A stretch of 64,000 bases of DNA from CAZBDV01 sp964490765 (GTDB taxonomy: Bacteria; Cloacimonadota; Cloacimonadia; Cloacimonadales; JAJBBL01). The DNA lies in the NCBI GenBank assembly GCA_964490765.1, contig CAZBDV010000002.1, forward strand, positions 62,001 to 126,000, given 5' to 3'. The notes below the pieces were generated by a model. It made no database searches and was not told the origin of the DNA. It saw only the letters and a list, made by a program, of their open reading frames with translations. Of the stretch, positions 8,062-16,937 are shown piece by piece (positions within the stretch are counted from its first letter, which is position 1; each line of letters begins with the position of its first letter). The position numbers were made by a program, and so were the translations under genes.

Positions 8062-9257
8062 TCCGAATTGCCCTGAGTCTTGTTCTGGCCTTCGGGTTGA
8101 TGCTGTTTCTCTCTCGCTACAGATTATGGTTAGGGGTACTGGCTGCCGGAGTTATCTTCGGACTGTTTAATTATGAATGGCAAGAGTTTCTACGACTTGG
8201 TTTTCAGACATTCTCCTCAGTGCCTAACTGGCTTCTGGTTATTGGTGTCGGATTGATACCTGTATTGGGTACTATTATGCGCGATTCAGTCCATCTCAGT
8301 GATATGCTTCAAAGATTGAAACGGAGAAAGAAGATCTATCTGATGCTCACCCCACTCCTCTTTGGACTTCTTCCTATACCAGGTGGTGCATTACTCTCCT
8401 GTCCACTGATAAAGGGTGTCGACAACGATATTTCCGGAGCCCGTTATGTAGCGATTAATCTCTGGTTTCGGCATCTGCTTGTTATTGTCTATCCATTAAG
8501 CAGTTCTATTATTATCGCTGCTCAATTGGCTGGACTGTCAATAGCACAAGCTATTCTCGCCATGTCCCCTGTAGCTGTTGTTATGTTCGTTGTCGGATAT
8601 TTTGCACTGATTAGAAGTTTGAGGAATAAAGATAACAATAAGCACAAAGAGATGGGTAAAATATCAGTTAACAGGACAATCAGAACACTTTTGATATTTA
8701 TGTCGGCCCCCATTCTCCATATCTTTCTTAGTACTACGTTTCTAAGCCATTTCGAACAGCTCTCTTTTTTCATCTCCATGTCTATCAGTATCATAATCGC
8801 GATATTAAGTAACCGGATCAGTATAGCAGAATTCATTCAGATAGTGAAAAAAAGCAAGATTGAGCAGTTTTCGCTACTCTTCCTTTTTCTTCTGCTCTTT
8901 CTCAATATGGTGCGGAGTTATGAGAATCTAGAATTGCTCTTTGCTGGTTTTCATCCTCCACTCTTTATTGTGGGAATTATGGCATTTTTCTTAACCTTCT
9001 TAAGTGGGAGGATAGAAATTTCACTATCGATTATCTATCCCTTTATATTCACCATTTATGCTATCACCAGCTTTAGCCCCGGTCTTTTTCGTTTCATCTA
9101 TTTCTCACTCTTTGCTGGTTATCTTATATCACCTCTTCATCCCTGTCTCGCCTTTACTACTGAGTATTTCCAGACTGGTTATTGGAAGGTTTTCAGATTA
9201 ATATTTCCACTACTTCTAATCCCTTTTCTGATCGTTAGCATATTATTCTTTCTCTGA
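8058..9257 (+). CDS. DUF401 family membrane protein, putative permease
   Basis: An integral membrane protein of 399 residues with ten or more hydrophobic segments and no extramembrane domain. The segment LLFGLLPIPGGALLSCPLI, with its Pro-Gly-Gly turn, matches the conserved region of DUF401 proteins, a family distantly related to gluconate- and arsenite-type permeases. A basic loop with Asn, Lys and Gly (LRNKDNNKHKEMGK) separates two halves, suggesting an inverted-repeat transporter fold. The start codon overlaps the yjbQ stop. The substrate cannot be inferred from the sequence. Confidence 0.82.
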   Translation: MIRIALSLVLAFGLMLFLSRYRLWLGVLAAGVIFGLFNYEWQEFLRLGFQTFSSVPNWLLVIGVGLIPVLGTIMRDSVHLSDMLQRLKRRKKIYLMLTPLLFGLLPIPGGALLSCPLIKGVDNDISGARYVAINLWFRHLLVIVYPLSSSIIIAAQLAGLSIAQAILAMSPVAVVMFVVGYFALIRSLRNKDNNKHKEMGKISVNRTIRTLLIFMSAPILHIFLSTTFLSHFEQLSFFISMSISIIIAILSNRISIAEFIQIVKKSKIEQFSLLFLFLLLFLNMVRSYENLELLFAGFHPPLFIVGIMAFFLTFLSGRIEISLSIIYPFIFTIYAITSFSPGLFRFIYFSLFAGYLISPLHPCLAFTTEYFQTGYWKVFRLIFPLLLIPFLIVSILFFL

Positions 9258-9325
9258 TGCTAAATAAAACTTGCCTAAGAGAGTGCTTTTTTTACTCTGA
9301 CTAAAAATATATTCAGGAGGTATAA

Positions 9326-10417
9326 ATGGAAAACAGAGTGTTTAATTTCAGTGCCGGCCCAGCAGTATTACCAGAAGATGTGCTGCTGGAAGTTAAAGAA
9401 GATCTTCTCAATTATAAAGGGAAGGGGATGTCGGTAATGGAGATGAGTCACCGTTCTAAAGACTATCAGGCGATCTTTAATGACACTGTTGCCAGAGTTA
9501 AGAAGGTTTTTGGACTGGATGAGGACTATGAAGTTCTCTTCCTTGGTGGTGGTGCTTCTACCCAGTTCCTGATGACTGCACTCAATTTCTGTTCCGATGA
9601 TAAAGAAGCCAATTATGTTTTGACAGGTAGCTGGGCAAAGAAAGCTTATACTGAAGCCAAAAAGGCAGGTAAGAAGGCACACATTGCAGCCACTTCGGAT
9701 GACAGGAATTTCAATTATTTACCCAAAGACTTAGCTTTCTCTCCTAATCCAGCTTTTCTGCATATAACTACCAATAATACAATTTACGGTACACAGTTCA
9801 AAAAGTACCCCGAAGTTCCCAATAACATTCCGTTATTTGCAGATATGTCTTCAGATATAATGAGCAAGCCGATTGATGTGAAGAAATTTGCGTTAATCTA
9901 TGCTGGTGCTCAGAAAAACATCGGACCAGCTGGCGTAACGATGGTGCTGATACGTAAGGATATCATGGATAGACTTCAGCCCGACTTGCCTACTATGCTG
10001 AGCTATAAGACGCATATAGAGAAAGACTCGATGTTCAATACACCGCCGACCTTCCCAATATATATTGTTGGCCTGGTAATGAAATGGATAGAAAAAAAGG
10101 GTGGGCTGGAGGCAATAGCTAAAATTAATGAAGAGAAAGCTTCTTTAATCTATGATACTATCGATAACTCGGGTGGCTATTATAAAGGAACAGTGGAAAA
10201 AGAAGATCGTTCACTGATGAATGTAACCTTCAGATTACCTAATGAAGAACTGGAAGCGAAATTTATCTCTGAAGCTGCAGCAGATAAGATGAGCGGGTTA
10301 AAAGGACATCGTAGTGTTGGAGGTTGCCGTGCTTCAATCTATAACGCCTTCCCTATGGAAGGGACAAGAAAACTTGCAGAATTTATGAAGGAGTTTCAGA
10401 AGAATAATCCTGCATAA
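9326..10417 (+). CDS. serC: Phosphoserine aminotransferase
   Basis: A PLP-dependent enzyme of 363 residues that converts 3-phosphohydroxypyruvate and glutamate to phosphoserine and 2-oxoglutarate in serine synthesis; it can also act in pyridoxal phosphate synthesis. The N-terminus MENRVFNFSAGPAVLPEDVL, the GGGASTQF phosphate-binding loop and the PLP Lys in LIYAGAQKNIGPAG are diagnostic, as is the end motif GHRSVGGCRASIYNAFP. The start is fixed by AGGAGG eight bases before ATG 9326. The gene is followed by a strong intrinsic terminator at 10443-10473. No serA is next to it. Confidence 0.97.
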   Translation: MENRVFNFSAGPAVLPEDVLLEVKEDLLNYKGKGMSVMEMSHRSKDYQAIFNDTVARVKKVFGLDEDYEVLFLGGGASTQFLMTALNFCSDDKEANYVLTGSWAKKAYTEAKKAGKKAHIAATSDDRNFNYLPKDLAFSPNPAFLHITTNNTIYGTQFKKYPEVPNNIPLFADMSSDIMSKPIDVKKFALIYAGAQKNIGPAGVTMVLIRKDIMDRLQPDLPTMLSYKTHIEKDSMFNTPPTFPIYIVGLVMKWIEKKGGLEAIAKINEEKASLIYDTIDNSGGYYKGTVEKEDRSLMNVTFRLPNEELEAKFISEAAADKMSGLKGHRSVGGCRASIYNAFPMEGTRKLAEFMKEFQKNNPA

Positions 10418-10442
10418 TACCTGAATAATAAATGTTAACAGT

Positions 10443-10473
10443 GGGGGATGGATACACCATCTCCCTTTTTTTT
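10443..10473 (+). terminator. Intrinsic terminator after serC
   Basis: A nine-base-pair stem (GGGGGATGG with CCATCTCCC, one G.U pair) closes a five-base loop and is followed directly by eight T residues at 10466-10473. This is a textbook Rho-independent terminator, placed 25 bases after the serC stop. The last T overlaps the start of a sigma-54-like promoter for the next gene. Confidence 0.9.
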
Positions 10474-10488
10474 GGAATGCAGATTGCT
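10473..10488 (+). promoter_or_regulatory. Sigma-54-type -24/-12 promoter candidate for the C25-like gene
   Basis: The sequence TGGAATGCAGATTGCT has GG at 10474-10475 and GC at 10486-10487, separated by exactly ten bases. The -12 half (TTGCT) is a full match to the TTGCW consensus and the -24 half keeps TGG, the A and the purine of TGGCACR. Transcription would start near 10499, about 43 bases before ATG 10542. A sigma-54 gene is encoded in this same window at 31824-33338. No enhancer-binding protein gene is visible nearby. Confidence 0.5.
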
Positions 10489-10541
10489 TTTTATATTAAT
10501 GAATTTAGACTCTACAGTCAACACATAGCGAGGTACTATTT

Positions 10542-13500
10542 ATGTTCATTACGCATCACTTAAAGTCGATTTTTATTGTTATTTTTGTTCTATGTTGTGT
10601 CAGCATATCCTATGCACTGACGTCATCTTTTAATGTCACTGCTAAAGGTCACGATTACACAGAGCTGGAATTTATTCTAGAAGATTATGAAGTCATACCA
10701 AACAGAGTTGAAGGAACTGATTTCTTCAGGATATATCATCCAGAAGCCGGTTATATCTTTGAAGAAGGGCTTCCGGAGATTCCCTTTTTCAGTACCATGC
10801 TGGTTATTCCCGATAGAGGAGATGTATCTATCGAGGTTATCAGTGTTAGTGATTCAAAGATTGAAGAAGAGTTTTCCTTTTTTCCTTCGCAGGGTTTTGA
10901 TATGGTGATCTCAGAAGAGACCGGTTTTTTGTATGATTCAGGATTTTATAAACAGGATAAGCAATATCCCGATAAAATCTGTGATATCGGTTCTCCTGTT
11001 ATTATTCGAGATTACAGATCGGTCTCTCTGGCAGTGTTTCCTTTCTCTTATAATCCTGCCAGGCAAGAGCTGGCCATTCATCATAACATCAGAATCAGAG
11101 TGACCTACGAACCTGCAGTACTAGGTGTTAACGAAATGAGTAGAGGCTCTCGTAAACTCTCACGGAGTTTCGAAAGTATCTATCAGGGTACTTTTCTCAA
11201 CTATGAGCAGTTTCGCAATACTGATCTTGAGTATCAACCGAGAAGTATTCTGGTGATAAGACATCACAGCTCACTTTTAGATCCTACAATCGAGCAATTT
11301 GTCAACTGGAAACGTGATAAAGGTTTCGAGATAAACACAGCCAGTACAGCAACGCTGACTTCCAATACTCTAATCAAAAATTATATACAGAATGCTTACA
11401 ATAACTGGGAACATCCTCCAGAATACGTTGTCCTGATTGGCGGTGGCAGTAGTTCAGGTAGTTTCTATATTCCGACATTCAGTGGTTATGGTGCTAATGG
11501 AGATCATATATACAGCTTGCTCGATGGAAACGATGATATCCCTGATGTGTTTATCGGGAGATTTCCTATTGCAGATGCAGGTCAACTGCAAACTATCTGG
11601 AATAAGATTCTTAATTATGAGAAAGAGCCATATTTGGAGGAAACAGATTGGTATGAGCATTCTTTACTGGTAGGTGATGGGACTACATCTTCGGGAGAAT
11701 CACCCAGAATTACCATACGATACGTTAAAGAGTTAATGTTACAATACAATGATCATTTTCAGTTTACCGAACATTATAATGGTTCTGCCTCGACTGTTAT
11801 TAACAATGCTTTTGATCAGGGCATCAGTTTCTTTCCTTTTAGAGGGTACCTGGGAATGGCTGGTTGGTCCCCAACCGAAACTATAGCTAATGGCAAGATG
11901 TTACCTAATTGTTTTTTCATCACCTGTGGAACGCTTTATTTTGATAACAACGCAAAGGCTGAGAAGATTGTTAATATGGGAACACCGATATCCCCTAAAG
12001 GAGCAGTTGCCGCAATAGGAATGAATACTCTGTCTACCAAAACCGCCTTCAATAATGCCTATGTAGGCTCTTTCTTTTACGGAATTTTTAATGAAGGAAT
12101 AAGAACTATGGGTGAAACCCTGGTGCGTGGCAAGATTTTCTTACACGAAACGTGGGATGCTGTTCATCCGAATGAGGTGCCTTACCATACTCACAAAGCA
12201 AGCCTTATGGGTGATCCTTCCATGGATATCTGGGTTAAAACACCCAAACCACTGATTGTAACTTATGAAGAATCAATGATTTCAGGTGCAAACTTCATTG
12301 ACATAAGTGTAACAGATGAATACAATCAACCGATAGAGGATGCCTGGGTCACTTTAAGACAGGTTGAAGGCAATGATGAGACTCTTTTCGTTACTGATTA
12401 CACCGATCAGAACGGTAATATTACTCATCTCTTCAATCCTGATACTATAGGTTTGATTAAGGTAGCAGTGACAAAACCAGACTATATCCCCCATATTGGA
12501 AGTTTTGAGATACAGGAGGGATACTCAGTAGGTTTATACAACGTTGCAGTGAATGGAATAGCAGAAGCTGGAAACAGTGTCGGTTTTGTTCTATCACTGA
12601 AGAACTATCTCGACTGGCCGACATCCAATCTTAATGCCACACTTACTACAGATAACGATTACATTACCATAAGTCAAGATTATTCAACATATCCAGATAT
12701 TCCTGCTAGTGAAATAGCTGAAAGTGATTCCGAATACCAAATTTTGATCTCACCAGAGATGCCATCAGGTCATAAAGCTTATTTTGATCTAACGATAAAT
12801 GAGAGTTATTTCAATCACTGGACAAGTAGATTTGTTATAACAGTCAACAACGCCCATCTGGAAGTAATCGATGTCTCATACAGTTCAGGTTTGAGTATCG
12901 AACCTGCACAGACAGCAGAAATGTATTTAACTCTTCAAAACAATGGACTGGCCAATGTAAGCGATCTTTATGGAATACTCAGTGGAGGAGAATATGGTCT
13001 CTCCATTACGGATGATGAAGCCTATTTCGGGTATATTAATTCTGGAGGACAGGGTACCAATAACTCTAACAATTTTGTTATATCACTTTCCGGGACTGTT
13101 ATTCCTGGGACAATCTATGAACTAGAGTTATATCTTTACAATGCTTCAGGGTTCGAACAAATTCTACCACTACAGTTGACTGTTGGCACTGTAACAGCCA
13201 ATGATCCACTCGGGCCTGACGTTTATGGTTATCGTTGTTATGATCATGGTGACGTTGATTACACACAAGCTCCTGTTTATGATTGGATAGAGATCGTCCC
13301 TACTCTGGGTGGTAATGGTGTTAACACAGGTCTGCAATCTGATCACGTTAACCTGCATCAGGTCATAAATATGAACTTACCTTTTATGTTTAAGTTTTAC
13401 GGAGTTGAATATGATGTGGTCAGTATCTGCGCTAACGGTTGGATTAGTTTTGGTGTCACCGAACAGACTACTTTCAGGAATTATTACCTCCCAGGCCCTA

Positions 13501-15998
13501 TGGGGCCTGCTCCTATAATAGCAGCTTTTTGGGATAATCTATCATTAGCCTCCGGAGGTGTATATACCTATTACGATCAGAATCAGGACATCTTCATTAT
13601 TCAATGGCAAAATGCTGCTAACAGGGCTGGCTCTGCTGAAGAGACTTTTCAGATAATTCTTTATGATCCTTCAGTCTATCAAACTCCTACAGGGAACGGA
13701 GATATAAAAATCCAGTATAAGGTATTCAATAATCTAAATAATTATGGTTCTCCTGAATGGGGCAATTACTGTACAGTAGGAATAGCTGACCATACTGAGA
13801 GTATTGGCCTGACCTATACTTTTGCTAATCAATATCCTGTGCCTGCAAGACCTTTAGACAATGAATCTGCTATTCTGTTCACAGCCGGCACGATTGATCT
13901 GGATAATGCATACGTGATAGTAGATGCAATAAGCTATACCGGTGGAGTTTCCTATCTCCCTCAATATGGTGAAACTGTCTTCATGAATGTAAGTCTCAAT
14001 AATATTGGTGGGGAAGCGGCTGGGTTAGTAACAGCCACAATCTCTACAACTGATCAATATGTCGATATAATAGATAACACAGCAGAGTTTGGGTTTATGG
14101 ATGAAGGGGATATTGTTACAGTTGAAAATGCCTTTCGTATTTCGGTTGCAGATAATGTGCCAGACCAGCATCAAGCTACACTTTTCTTAACTATTGAAGG
14201 GAGCGAGGGAATGTCATGGGAGCATCATATACGCATAACCATTCAAGCTCCCCATTTTTCTGTAGAATCACCATATATCTTCGACTTTATGCCGGGGGGA
14301 AATGATGATGGGATAATAGATCCTGGAGAATTAATCACTCTCAATTTCCCATTACATAATACAGGAGGTGCAAATTCTCAAGCTGTAGCGATAGATCTCG
14401 ATGTTACTCATCCTGAAGTAACTATAGCTGCTGTTGCTCATGATCAGAGGTCTGTTCTGTTTGCCAATGAAATTATGTATCCCGAATTACAACTTCTAAT
14501 TGATAATAGTATTGATTACGGAACGACATTCACTGTCGAATATACAGTAATGTCTGGGGATTACACTGCATCAGGTAGTTATGATTTAATTATTGGTGGG
14601 GAGATGACAGTACAACTAGGTTCAGGGATCTCTGTGAATTCCGGCACTACAGCGAATCCGATCAACATATACTATAAGAGTTTGAGGGGACAGATGGTGT
14701 ATACTGCCGATGAACTATACGCTGCTGGTATTACGGGAGGCGGTAACATCACAGAATTTGGTTTCTATGTAACTGATCCACCTAATCTTGCACTACCCAA
14801 TTTTATAATTCGTATGAAGCATACAACGGCCACAAATGTCGCCAATCATGATAATGGCCCGTTTGATACAGTGTATCTTAATCCCAGCTATATGCCAGTT
14901 TCCGGTGGCTGGGATATGCTGACCCTTGATACACCATTTCAATGGAATGGAATCGATAATATTCTGGTCGATACTGCTTTTGGGCTTGTTTCCAGTTGGA
15001 GTAGTACCGGGCAGCAAAGGATTTATTCAGTAACCAATGGTTTTCGTTATTCTCGTAGTGATACTTCAGATCAAACAAATGCAACAACAACATCTTCATC
15101 AGCAAACAAACCACAAGCTCAGATAGTTTTTGGGGGTGTTTCATCAGGAGATGTTACAATCAGACCTCAAAACCTGACAGTAGAATTCAACAATGATCAT
15201 ATTCATCTGGAGTGGGATCCACCAGTTGATAGCCAGCTTGTATTCAACAACCGTGGTAGAGAGAATGGAGCAAAGCGTTCAATGAACGGACAACAGGATG
15301 AGAGCTATAGAACCCTTTTAGGTTATAACGTTTACCGAAACGGATCAAAGATAAACCAGATACTCGTTGATAATACTGAGTATGCTGATTATGACTTATT
15401 TATGACCGATGATTATTTTTACTTCATCACAGCTGTATATCCCGATGAAGAATCGACAGCATCAAATATTGTCTACTTTGAGCTTGGAGAGTCGATAACG
15501 ATTCCACTCTTTGATCCCGAGGGTGGTTACTATCATGAACCGCAGTACGTTATCATTAACGTAACTATAGATAATGCTGACATTCATTATACTACAGACG
15601 GTAGCGAACCCGATCAGAGTTCACCAGTCTATACAGAACCAATCCTGATTTCTGAACCAACACTCCTCAAAGCAAAGGCATTCAGGGATGGCTGGATTGC
15701 CAGTCCAACAGGAGAAGAGTATTATGTTATCATGTATTCACCAACCGGGGTGACTGCTTCTCAAATAGATAATGCGATTATTATTTACTGGGAAGAGACT
15801 TCGGGAGCTATCAGTTACTCAGTATATGCTTCTGATGATATCGAATCGGACAACTGGGAGTTATTAGATACGACTGCTAATACAGAGTATGAGTATCAAA
15901 TTACGCCGGGTGTTGACAAAAAATTCTTCCGGATCAAAGCAATCTATAACGATCCTGAAGAGATGCGGAGAAGTTCAGACCAACGAACTAATCGCTGA
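10542..15998 (+). CDS. Large secreted C25 (gingipain)-like peptidase-family protein with chitobiase-like C-terminal domain
   Basis: An exported protein of 1818 residues. A signal peptide (residues about 1-25) precedes a propeptide-like region. Next comes a C25 peptidase-like domain (about 230-570: PRSILVIRHHSS, EYVVLIGGG, IPDVFIGRFPIADAGQL and GDPSMDIW are recognisable). Ig/CARDB-like domains follow, with a module beginning DPLGPDVYGYRCYDHGDVDY, then a fibronectin-III-like domain at about 1545-1650, a chitobiase/hexosaminidase C-terminal-like domain (HYTTDGSEPDQSSPVYTEP) and a last FN3-like domain. Cys462 (FFITCGT) aligns with the gingipain nucleophile, but the catalytic His position appears to be Tyr436 (FRGYLGMAGW), so activity is doubtful. 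Unlike the two large proteins at 37.5-43.6 kb it has no FlgD-type sorting tail. GCGAGG precedes ATG 10542 by eight bases. Confidence 0.8.
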   Translation: MFITHHLKSIFIVIFVLCCVSISYALTSSFNVTAKGHDYTELEFILEDYEVIPNRVEGTDFFRIYHPEAGYIFEEGLPEIPFFSTMLVIPDRGDVSIEVISVSDSKIEEEFSFFPSQGFDMVISEETGFLYDSGFYKQDKQYPDKICDIGSPVIIRDYRSVSLAVFPFSYNPARQELAIHHNIRIRVTYEPAVLGVNEMSRGSRKLSRSFESIYQGTFLNYEQFRNTDLEYQPRSILVIRHHSSLLDPTIEQFVNWKRDKGFEINTASTATLTSNTLIKNYIQNAYNNWEHPPEYVVLIGGGSSSGSFYIPTFSGYGANGDHIYSLLDGNDDIPDVFIGRFPIADAGQLQTIWNKILNYEKEPYLEETDWYEHSLLVGDGTTSSGESPRITIRYVKELMLQYNDHFQFTEHYNGSASTVINNAFDQGISFFPFRGYLGMAGWSPTETIANGKMLPNCFFITCGTLYFDNNAKAEKIVNMGTPISPKGAVAAIGMNTLSTKTAFNNAYVGSFFYGIFNEGIRTMGETLVRGKIFLHETWDAVHPNEVPYHTHKASLMGDPSMDIWVKTPKPLIVTYEESMISGANFIDISVTDEYNQPIEDAWVTLRQVEGNDETLFVTDYTDQNGNITHLFNPDTIGLIKVAVTKPDYIPHIGSFEIQEGYSVGLYNVAVNGIAEAGNSVGFVLSLKNYLDWPTSNLNATLTTDNDYITISQDYSTYPDIPASEIAESDSEYQILISPEMPSGHKAYFDLTINESYFNHWTSRFVITVNNAHLEVIDVSYSSGLSIEPAQTAEMYLTLQNNGLANVSDLYGILSGGEYGLSITDDEAYFGYINSGGQGTNNSNNFVISLSGTVIPGTIYELELYLYNASGFEQILPLQLTVGTVTANDPLGPDVYGYRCYDHGDVDYTQAPVYDWIEIVPTLGGNGVNTGLQSDHVNLHQVINMNLPFMFKFYGVEYDVVSICANGWISFGVTEQTTFRNYYLPGPMGPAPIIAAFWDNLSLASGGVYTYYDQNQDIFIIQWQNAANRAGSAEETFQIILYDPSVYQTPTGNGDIKIQYKVFNNLNNYGSPEWGNYCTVGIADHTESIGLTYTFANQYPVPARPLDNESAILFTAGTIDLDNAYVIVDAISYTGGVSYLPQYGETVFMNVSLNNIGGEAAGLVTATISTTDQYVDIIDNTAEFGFMDEGDIVTVENAFRISVADNVPDQHQATLFLTIEGSEGMSWEHHIRITIQAPHFSVESPYIFDFMPGGNDDGIIDPGELITLNFPLHNTGGANSQAVAIDLDVTHPEVTIAAVAHDQRSVLFANEIMYPELQLLIDNSIDYGTTFTVEYTVMSGDYTASGSYDLIIGGEMTVQLGSGISVNSGTTANPINIYYKSLRGQMVYTADELYAAGITGGGNITEFGFYVTDPPNLALPNFIIRMKHTTATNVANHDNGPFDTVYLNPSYMPVSGGWDMLTLDTPFQWNGIDNILVDTAFGLVSSWSSTGQQRIYSVTNGFRYSRSDTSDQTNATTTSSSANKPQAQIVFGGVSSGDVTIRPQNLTVEFNNDHIHLEWDPPVDSQLVFNNRGRENGAKRSMNGQQDESYRTLLGYNVYRNGSKINQILVDNTEYADYDLFMTDDYFYFITAVYPDEESTASNIVYFELGESITIPLFDPEGGYYHEPQYVIINVTIDNADIHYTTDGSEPDQSSPVYTEPILISEPTLLKAKAFRDGWIASPTGEEYYVIMYSPTGVTASQIDNAIIIYWEETSGAISYSVYASDDIESDNWELLDTTANTEYEYQITPGVDKKFFRIKAIYNDPEEMRRSSDQRTNR

Positions 15999-16008
15999 GC
16001 ATTATAGA

Positions 16009-16050
16009 AAAAAGGGGTGGTAAATCTGGAGAGTATTACCACCCATTTTT
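16009..16050. terminator. Bidirectional intrinsic terminator between convergent genes
   Basis: GGGTGGTAA (16015-16023) pairs perfectly with TTACCACCC (16036-16044) around a 12-base loop. An A-rich run lies on the left flank and ATTTTT at 16045-16050 on the right, so the hairpin can end transcription of the C25-like gene on the plus strand and of the pseudopilin gene on the minus strand. Confidence 0.85.
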
Positions 16051-16068
16051 ATTACAACTATAATTATA

Positions 16069-16494
16069 TTATGGTAACCAATTGGGATCTATAGCGTTTC
16101 GTGACAGTTCAGAATCCTTGACCCGCCACTGTCTATATTGAAGATCATAATAAAATTGTGCCCCTTCTACACCGTAATCTTCAGTTGAAGTGGCTACTAT
16201 AGCAGTATCAGTCAATGTGTAGGTAAAATAGTTCATCTCGAGCATATCATCGATATTCAACTGACTGATATCGAATGCATAAAAACCTTCACCCGGTCCT
16301 TCTCTGAATTGCTGATTAGCCTCTCTGATAATTGTTATATCTTTGATGGCTTCCACAACTCGTTCATTATTACGTCTATCCTCTACCATTGGTATGACTA
16401 AAGTAAATATAATACCTACCAGCATAAGAATCATAAGTAACTCAATAAGAGTGAACTGTCTCTTCTTGGTCGCAGTAGTTACTTGATCGTCCAT
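16069..16494 (-). CDS. Type II secretion/type IV pilus-like pseudopilin
   Basis: A 141-residue protein with a class III (prepilin) signal: a basic leader of about 13 residues, then FTLIELLMILMLVGIIFTLVIP, with Glu at position +5 of the mature form. The rest is a short globular domain ending in an aromatic-rich segment (FYYDLQYRQWRVKD), typical of pseudopilins of the GspG/PulG sort. It would be cleaved and methylated by a prepilin peptidase and assembled at the inner membrane. The residue before the cleavage site is Gln rather than the usual Gly. GGAGG stands four bases before ATG 16494. No other pilus or T2SS assembly gene is adjacent; the gene is alone on its strand. Confidence 0.8.
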   Translation of the reverse strand: MDDQVTTATKKRQFTLIELLMILMLVGIIFTLVIPMVEDRRNNERVVEAIKDITIIREANQQFREGPGEGFYAFDISQLNIDDMLEMNYFTYTLTDTAIVATSTEDYGVEGAQFYYDLQYRQWRVKDSELSRNAIDPNWLP

Positions 16495-16937
16495 TTTTCC
16501 TCCAAGGATCTTTTTGAGGCTAATCTCACTGATATAATCGATTTGTCAAAGGTTTTTTGTCTTATCTCTTTTTCGTTAAATGATTTGATAGCAATATCGG
16601 TATCAGATTAGAGCTTACAACAACAGTTTTATTGTTTTCCTGCTCATTATATTAGTGTGCATAATCAAAACAATGAAAAGAGTGTATCATTATGTTGTAT
16701 GCAGGTCAGCAGTAGATCTTGAATTTCCGATCAGCATATAAATTATACAGGAGCATAAGAGCGGGAAATCAGTCGTGAAATAGAGTTTACTAGGGCAGGG
16801 TAGTATCGGGGAGAAAAAGCTTTACAATATAGAGCAAGATAAAATAGTTTACTCTTGATGAACGATGTGCCGATAATGCGAGAGACAGATGATTAATCAT
16901 ATTGATAGTATCAAAATATAAAAAAACCGGAGTAGCT
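16495..16937. other. 443-base divergent intergenic region
   Basis: No open reading frame or recognised RNA was found. It must hold the promoters for the pseudopilin (minus) and for the HhH operon (plus). On the minus strand a TTGACA lies at 16544-16549, but its -10 is poor. Near the plus-strand gene there are two adjacent palindromes (16889-16914). The stretch 16740-16820 is purine-rich and could be structured leader RNA, but I could not match it to a known riboswitch. Confidence 0.5.
16889..16914. promoter_or_regulatory. Paired palindromes upstream of the HhH operon
   Basis: ATGATTAATCAT (16889-16900) is a perfect 12-base palindrome and TTGATAGTATCAA (16902-16914) is a second with six-base arms around one G. 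They are separated by one base and end 23 bases before ATG 16938. They could be operator sites for a dimeric regulator, although short AT-rich palindromes also arise by chance. Confidence 0.3.

Noticed and set aside
10542..15998. Calling the 1818-residue protein PorU (the T9SS sortase)
   Set aside because: Although PorU is also a C25 family member, this protein has an apparent His-to-Tyr change, a chitobiase-like domain and FN3 domains, which do not fit PorU.
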